Source: Porodaedalea pini (Eukaryota; Basidiomycota; Agaricomycetes; Hymenochaetales; Hymenochaetaceae). Taken from it: 64,000 bases of DNA. Location: positions 1 through 64,000 of the forward strand of contig NBAY01000111.1 in the NCBI GenBank assembly GCA_002794775.1. Direction: 5' to 3'. This document shows, piece after piece, positions 57,704-64,000 of this stretch. The position numbers were made by a program, and so were the translations under genes. A model generated the notes under the pieces. It saw only the letters and a list, made by a program, of their open reading frames with translations. It was not told where the DNA came from and did not search any database. Positions within the stretch are counted from its first letter, which is position 1. The number at the start of each line of letters is the position of its first letter.

Positions 57704-58576
57704 ATGTTCTCTGTCATCCTTTCCACCGCCCTGCTGCCTGTCTTCGCAGTAGGGCAGACCGTTCATACCTTTCAAGTCGGTCCGAATGGCGAAACGATAT
57801 TTGTGCCGAGGAACATTAACGCCAGTAGTGGTGACATCATCCAATTCGTCTTTCTCACTGCGTGCGTAGTCATAATTCTGTATCCTATACATCTTAACTG
57901 TATCTTCTGTGAACCTCATAGTGGTCATTCCATGACACAGTCGATGTTCGCGGACCCGTGCACAAGCCTCGACGGAGGCTTCAATAGCGGCTTCACCAAG
58001 ACCAGCGGTGAAGTCTGGAATCTCACTGTTTCAGACACCTCAAACCGTGAGTGTTTTTGCTCTACTGTATGTCCTGAGTTTGTTTTTATACAGTACATCT
58101 TCGCAGCGATCTGGTTCTTCTGTGCTCAGACCTTGGATACGCATCACTGCAAGAATGGCATGGTCGGCGCGATTAACTCTCCTTTAGGTGCCATTAATGA
58201 TTTCATTGCCTCTGCCGAGACCGTGACCAGCATTGTAAGCAGCTCCTGCCTCCTTCTTTCTGCTTTCCTTTCTGACTTCTTCCTTCTCCTTCAGCTGAGC
58301 ACCAACGCAGTGGTGTTCAGTGGCATTGGCGCAGCTGCGACCGCATCTCTCACCAACGCACCCTTCGTGGGTAGTGCATCAACCCTTGATTTCTTGTCCA
58401 GTACTTTCTTTGCTGATTCCACAGCCACTGCCACAAGCGGCTCGAATCCCATCACAAAGTTCAAGCCTATCTGGACGATCTTCCTTGTGCTCGCAGCCAG
58501 CGTGCTCCTTTGGGCTACCTCATTCGTTTTTGTTTTAGATCCGCATCTAATGATACTTTGTCGTGAGAGCATATAA
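57704..58576 (+). CDS. Secreted cupredoxin-like protein
   Basis: About four exons. The start MFSVILSTALLPVFAVGQTV is a clear signal peptide. The cupredoxin part has HTFQVGPNGETIFVPRNINA, GDIIQFVF, GHSMTQSMFADPCTSL, FNSGFTKTSGEVWNLTV and WFFCAQTLDTHHCKNGMVGA. The Cys and His in the last block and the GHS give a plausible type 1 copper site. The C-terminal part is Ala/Ser/Thr-rich (GIGAAATASLTNAPF) and ends with a hydrophobic segment (PIWTIFLVLAASVLLWATS), either a membrane anchor or a GPI signal. The paralogue at 16504 has a longer Ser linker. The first intron border was set so that the frame runs from FVFLTA into GHSMTQ. Confidence 0.8.
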   Translation: MFSVILSTALLPVFAVGQTVHTFQVGPNGETIFVPRNINASSGDIIQFVFLTACVVIILYPIHLNCIFCEPHSGHSMTQSMFADPCTSLDGGFNSGFTKTSGEVWNLTVSDTSNRECFCSTVCPEFVFIQYIFAAIWFFCAQTLDTHHCKNGMVGAINSPLGAINDFIASAETVTSIVSSSCLLLSAFLSDFFLLLQLSTNAVVFSGIGAAATASLTNAPFVGSASTLDFLSSTFFADSTATATSGSNPITKFKPIWTIFLVLAASVLLWATSFVFVLDPHLMILCRESI

Positions 58577-60283
58577 CTTTGCTTGGATTTGATGGCCATT
58601 CGCAGAAAGGATTCTTGTAACCAAAAGATTTTGTTATGTGCACACACATGTATAGCCCATTCCACCTTGTTGATGCGAGTAATAAGGCAAAAGTCTCAGA
58701 AATGACCAGCGAGAAAAGCTTTCAACAAGTCCTTGCTAGATTAGACCAGTCTCAAGAGCCAAGGGTATTCTTGGGCAGCTGTAGGAGAGATTGTGACCAG
58801 CTGGACTGTGCATGTGGTTTTCTAAGCTTAAGATGCAGGCGGTGCTGCATACAAAAGGCTACTGAAGACCTAGCTAACTGATAACAGGCAACAAATTGTT
58901 CACCTAGAATTTATTGTACACGATATATACATTTGATATCAACTATAAAGCTAGTGAAGGCATAGAGAAAGCTAAACATGTAGAATAAGCATCATATACT
59001 ACCTGTGCTCCAACCCAAGCATACAGGTAGTTGTGTTGGTAGAAATTGCACACGGTGCGCCTCCCAGCAAGTCATGGGATGGTTGCATATGAAGCGCCAA
59101 GCTAAGGCAATAGTTGAGATAATGTAGTAAAAAGAAGACAAACAGTACTCACTACCGCTGTAACACCAACCGGTTCGTTGGGCACAGAACGAGCAGAATG
59201 CACGCGATGTACGTCATGAAGTTGAAGGGCCTTGACTCGGCAATCGAGCGAAGCGGTACACCCAGATTGGTGGTGATTACCCAAACACGGAATGCATGCA
59301 ACGACCGGATCGCACGCATCAGCCACTCGGACCGACCCCGGTGCACTTATCTGTGCACATGTCCTCTTGACCCTGCCAAAGGTTTGTTCATTTGCCTTTG
59401 TCTAACAAACATGCGCCAGCCTGGCATTGGTCATTCTGGCTCCATACAAAGGATCCCAAAGCTCACCGACACCATGCCAAGTCAACACGCACCGTCCCTG
59501 CCTTTCAGTAGTTCGGATCGTGGAGCTGCTCAAAGGAACACTCAGGAGGCTCAGTGGTAGGACAATAGAGGACTTGTCTTATTTTATTTCGCCTTTCATG
59601 TTTACGCAGGACACTTGTTTAGTATTTATAGAGCGCCAAATGTTGTAGGTAGAACAGCAATTCCACCCCCGAGTTTCAATGCCTAACTTTGTGTGATATC
59701 TCTCAGGACGGTCTCTAGGTACTCCTCAGTGCCTTAGTGACTTGAATCGCTCACCTCAACTTCGTTTTATTCACATTGCACTCATTGCGCTCGTTCCGTC
59801 CGTTCCATCTTCGCCTCGTTCTGCTTTGTTCTCGTTACCTTGACTTCGCTCCCTCTCATCTCTTATCTTCTGATTTAAGTCCCATATCTCACCCCACTCT
59901 CTGGTACTCCAGACAACGTCTGTTGAGCACAGGGACTAGCCGTCCACCCCAAGGACAATCCCGCTCTGAGAAGTCGCACTAGTATTAGCGCGTCTCCGAG
60001 TCTTCCAACACAGCCACTGACAATCCCCCACACATCTCAAGTGCTCCGCTGGTGCTATGCTTCAAACACTTCCCTACTAGTATGCTTCGCCAATTCCGTT
60101 GCCCCTGACACACCGGAACACACGCAACCCGAATCCTGTGATCCGGAACCCACGGAACTCGACCGGAATGAGGGTATTGACCCACTAGATATGTCTCCCT
60201 TGAACTCAATCATCTGATTCCCATTCACTAACAACCAGAACTCAGTATTATCAAGTGGAGCCCACCGCGAGGGGGTTTCAATC
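58577..60283. other. Intergenic region and probable 5' LTR/leader of the Gypsy element
   Basis: From 58577 to about 59600 no gene is supported; a short Cys-rich frame (58636-58881) has no recognisable family. About 59640-60280 looks like LTR and leader sequence (GC-poor, TC-rich, no frame) preceding gag, but without the second LTR the borders cannot be set. Confidence 0.4.
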
Positions 60284-61951
60284 GTGTCACATTCAGGTCA
60301 CCCACCGAATAAGTGGATTCTAGCCAGGCTGGAACGTGAAGCCAGAGAAGCACAAACTCAATCAACAGACTCAGGTGAAGAAGAAACCATTGACCGCATC
60401 TTATCATCTGATCCACACAGGTCAGAGGATCTCGACGATCACTCCCCTTCACCTCCATCTTCAGCAGTCCAAGCCTCGGTATCAGAAGACTCATCAAACT
60501 TTCCGTCATCATTTCCATCTATGATCTCGTCCCCGTTCTCGTTTCTCAGCTCGAATTTACCTCCAACATCAGCAGAACCATCCGCTCTGCAGTCCACCTC
60601 AGAATCCTGATCCCCAACCGATTCCCAGCAGTCCACCTCACTGCCAGGAAGCCCTACTCTTTGTCTATCGCATCTACAGTTTCCTTCATCCAGTCCTGCC
60701 ACAGAATTCTCTTTCCCAGTCATTCCGTCCATTCCATCCGACCCGTCCATTCCGCTAGCAGCTCCTTTAGCATCCGGAACTCTTGCCACTCGCCAACGTC
60801 TTACCTCATCGTTAACTCCTCAGATCGAACGCTCGTCCCTCCACACTATCTATCAGCCACCAATGGCAACAAGAGCACCACAACGTAGGCAGCGCGATGC
60901 CCCGCACTTTGATGGTTCCAATGCCAGGGACCTACCCCATTACTTCGAGGATATTGAGTTCCTTGCTGACGATCTCAATTGGGATGACGGATCGAAAGCC
61001 AAATACGCCAGGTACTATGCCTCAGCAGAAGTCGCTGAACTCTGGGAAACCTTGGATGAGTTCAAAGCCAACCCGATTGTATGGAATGACATCAAGAAAG
61101 CAACCACCGGACTATACCTGAGCCTTGGAGTGGGACGATGCTACTCCCGCACTGAGTTCGAGCAAATGGTCGTCGACTGAGCCAAACAAGGGATTCGCTC
61201 TCATGAAGATCTGGGACAGTATAAGTGAGATTTTGTAGTTCAATCCGACTATCTTATCACGAAAGATAAGCTCACCAAGCCAGAATCCTAGCACACGTTC
61301 CTGAGAGGAATCACTGGCGACTTACGTACAGCGCTTCTTCGGCACTTAGAGATCAAGGAATCCGATCACAAAGAAGGCGACCCTTACAAAATCGAAACTA
61401 TCATCCAGCACGCCGACTTCATCCTCAGAGGAGCGTCATTCAGTGGTTCGATGACTCAAGCGCCATGTACCTCGACTTCCAGCAGCTCGACTACTGTCAA
61501 AAAGGAGGAGGTCAATCTCAGCACAGTCATGAAAACACTCAAGAGCTTCCAAGTCCAGCTCGACGCCATGGGATGAGGATCAGGTACGACTAGAAGCAAT
61601 GCACCAGTCTCGATGTCACCAGCAGCACCTGTACCTTTGCAGCCACGGAACCCAGGGTGCATGTTCTGCAGGGAGCTAAGCCATTTCATTCGATCTTGCC
61701 CAAAAGTCCTTGAATATATCCAGAACAGCAAGTGCACATGCAACTCGGAAGGACGAGTTACCCTGGCCAACAGGAGCTTCGTCCTGAGCACAGTTCCTGG
61801 ACGAATGATCATGGAACGTATCGACGGATTCCTAGAAAAAGATCAAGTCGTGCATACAGTCAACTTAGTCAAAGTCGCTGACTCCGAAACCACATTCCCC
61901 GAACCCATTCTCGTGGCCTCAGTGACGATTGAAGAGATCCCGGAAAAATGA
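60284..61951 (+). pseudogene. Gypsy gag, with several stops
   Basis: One frame can be followed from 60284 to 61951 with TGA at 60608, 61178 and 61229, TAG near 61289 and TGA near 61574. The N-terminal third is acidic and Ser/Pro-rich. The capsid-like part reads APHFDGSNARDLPHYFEDIE, AKYARYYASAEVAELWETL and HTFLRGITGDLRTALLRHL. The nucleocapsid has one zinc knuckle, CMFCRELSHFIRSC. The TGA at the end is followed by a frame change in an A run (about 61944) that links to pol. Confidence 0.8.
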
Positions 61952-64000
61952 ATACGAGGTAGAGAGACTTGAGGTGTTGCTAGGAGAAGCAAGGAAGAGG
62001 ACCAGTGCAGCACAAAAAGCTAAGTTCAACGGAGTTCAAGTCCTCCCTAAACCGACTGCACCCCCTAGAACAGAACCCAAGATGACTCCAGTCCCCGCAG
62101 CGAAGCCAGAGGGCTCAACCTGCCCAGCAAAGCCACAGCCTGCTGATGCACCCAAGATGTCATCCACGCAGCCGCAGTACTGCTACGTGTCCCCAGTCGA
62201 AGACGCTGCGGTCACACAGACAGTCCTCACTCGCTCTCTCGACTTGAACATCACCATCTTGCAATGAGAACTGTTAGCTCTGGCCCCTGACGTACGAAAA
62301 CAGATGAAAGACCTTACCACGACAAAGTGTTTGACAGTAGGAGACGTCCATCTGGACGGGGCAGGCAGAACGAGCACAATGAGCACAACGCATGGAACAC
62401 CTGGAACGCCCAGAACCGGGCACCATGGCTTGTCCTGGTCCATCGATGGCCTCGTTGCACACAGCGCATGCCCGGATCACAATGTAGGACCAGCTGCCAA
62501 AGAATGTCTGCCGCTATGGACAGTTAAGGCAATTTTTGCAGACGCATTGGAAGTCGAATGTATTCTTGACCAAGGTGCCATCGTTTGCCTCATTCGCAAA
62601 GACATATGGGAGAAATTAGGTATCCATCTATGCGCTGACCAGTCAATGACTCTCGAGTCTGCCGATACAGGTCATTCCTCTACATTGGGGATGATCCAGA
62701 ATGTCAAGGTATCCGTTGCTGGTGTCGACGTTTCGCTCCAAGCACAGGTAGTTCGAAATGCTCTGTTCGAGGCCCTACTTGGTAGACCATTCTTTGCCAT
62801 CACTGAGTGTGAAATGAAGGACTTCCTCTCAGGAGACCAGCATATCACGCTCACCGATCCATCTGAACGCTGGCACAAATGCAAGGTTGCAACCGGAGTC
62901 CGCACCATCACTCGCTTCAATAAGCAGTCGAGTTTTCAGTGGTCAAGAAACTGATGTCCCAGCATCGGAGAGATGACAGACAGCTTGCTATATGCGCTCC
63001 CAAAACTTCACATTCAGTATTTTCAATCTTAGACTCTACAATTCCGGTCTCTATTTATGAACAATGCCATCGTCACCTTTTCTTTTCATCAGATAATTTA
63101 TCCCTTGACGTCAATGACGCTCAATACGACTCGTGCATCCTTGAAACCCCAGACGGCGCCAATCCTGCAGTCCTGGCTTACAAGAAGGTTGCCAATAAGG
63201 TTTGTCCCATCACTGGAATGCTCCCTGAGGAATTCAGGATCGTGCGACGCAAGCACCCCAGCCTGTTAGAAGGGATGCCAGTACTCCCTACCAAACCTTT
63301 CACTTTTACACCAACCGGCAAGTTTATGCAGGAACGGGCCGACACTTTCGACATCGACCCCTGCAAATTTCTTTGGCCTGAGGAACAAAAACTAGTCATC
63401 AACTTGATCATGTTACAAGAAGGTGCGCTAGCCTGGGTAGAAACTGATCGAGGAGCATTGGATCCACATTGGTTCGACCCAGTACACATTCCGACAGTTC
63501 CACACGTTCCGTGGGTCCACAGGAACATTCCCATTCCGCCAGGAATTCAAGAAGCTACGATCAAGCTTTTACGCGAGAAGATCGATGCCAGAGTTTACGA
63601 GCCCTCAAACTCGTCTTACCGATCACAGATGTTTTCAGTTATGAAGAAGGACGGAGTCTCACTTCGCTTCGTCCACGATCTGCAAGATCTCAATAGAATT
63701 ATGATATGTGACACGGCTGTGCCCCCGAATGTCAACACGCTTGCTGAGCAATTTGGTGGCCAAGCCTGCTACACCAAACTGGATCTCTTCATTGCCTTTG
63801 ACCAGTGAACCTTGCACGAAAGCTCCCGAGATCTGACTACCTTCCAGATGCCCCTAGGAACATTTTGTCTCACCGTACTCCCCATGGGGTACACGAATTC
63901 ACTTCAAATTCTTCACAATGACCTCATGTTCATTCTGCAAGACGAGATCCCGGAAGTTACGACCCCCTATGCTGACAATGTTACGGCCAGAGGACCAAAG
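61930..64000 (+). pseudogene. Gypsy pol (protease-RT), partial
   Basis: The frame after gag has ERQ-type linker sequence, a TGA at 62265, then a retropepsin-like region with the active site ILDQGA and later EALLGRPFF. A frame change near 62930 leads into RT: SSYRSQMFSVMKKDG, LRFVHDLQDLNRIM and CYTKLDLFIAFDQ, followed by a TGA at 63806. After it come LTTFQMPLGTFCLTVLPMGY and, at the very end, YADNVTARGP at the place of the YxDD box. The second catalytic Asp is replaced by Asn. The element is not autonomous. Confidence 0.8.

Larger units (their letters stand above)
59640..64000 (+). mobile_element. Gypsy-type LTR retrotransposon, decayed, cut by the window end
   Basis: gag (60284-61951) and pol (61930 onwards) run on the plus strand: zinc knuckle, retropepsin, then reverse transcriptase up to the window end. 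At least seven stop codons and two frame changes were counted. Nearly all stops are TGA where CGA would fit the family pattern. The 3' part with RNase H, integrase and 3' LTR lies outside the window. Confidence 0.85.

Noticed and set aside
58636..58881. Cys-rich short frame downstream of the second cupredoxin gene
   Set aside because: It resembles neither a known effector nor a transposase closely enough; no signal peptide, no intron structure and no homologue in the window.

Overview
The window looks like basidiomycete (Agaricomycete-type) nuclear DNA. Genes are split by many short GT-AG introns of about 50-60 nt. A three-domain tryptophan gene, a Slt2-type MAP kinase, NACHT-WD40 NLR-like proteins and Ser-rich cupredoxins occur together with decayed LINE and Gypsy retrotransposons. 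I found no tRNA, rRNA or CRISPR. All gene models are read by eye; splice sites were chosen by frame continuity and by comparing paralogues inside the window.

Layout. 0.4-5.3 kb: NLR1, a kinase-NACHT-WD40 gene broken by at least five lesions. 5.8-8.5 kb: an MFS (Dal5/allantoate-permease type) transporter on the minus strand. 9.3-12 kb: a decayed cupredoxin copy and an unidentified decayed minus-strand gene. 12.25-15.75 kb: NLR2, an apparently intact paralogue with a C2-like N terminus and only one WD40 unit left. 16.5-17.3 kb: an intact secreted cupredoxin. 19.0-19.7 kb: a TA-flanked MITE. 19.9-21.3 kb: a stand-alone GTPBP1/2-type N-terminal domain protein. 21.9-22.4 kb: a damaged GFA/CENP-V-like gene. 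23.9-24.4 kb: a 0.5 kb polypyrimidine tract. 24.4-25.5 kb: an orphan protein with an internally duplicated Cys motif.

26-37 kb is a tandem array on the minus strand. A unit of DUF218 gene, GFA gene and NLR C-terminal WD40 part occurs about three times. Only one DUF218 copy is intact, all three GFA copies are open, and both WD40 parts are pseudogenes. An 849 bp near-perfect foldback element sits in the left unit, and an inverted GFA scrap (37.0 kb) marks the right edge.

37.7-48.8 kb is a mostly conserved gene block: cell-wall-integrity MAPK (minus), TRP (GATase-IGPS-PRAI), a four-helix membrane protein, a secreted isochorismatase-type hydrolase and a nicotinamidase-like gene. 49.1-50.6 kb: a damaged F-box gene. 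50.8-57.0 kb: a near-complete LINE (gag-like ORF1, EN-RT-RNase H ORF2) with one TGA stop in each ORF. 57.7-58.6 kb: another cupredoxin. About 59.6 kb to the end: a heavily mutated Gypsy-type gag-pol that runs off the window.

The most interesting biology is the NLR material. Two paralogues share the same NACHT body and tail but carry different N-terminal modules and very different WD40 repeat numbers, and NLR tails are also embedded in the amplified GFA/DUF218 array. This is what a rapidly diversifying recognition locus would look like, but that role is inference.
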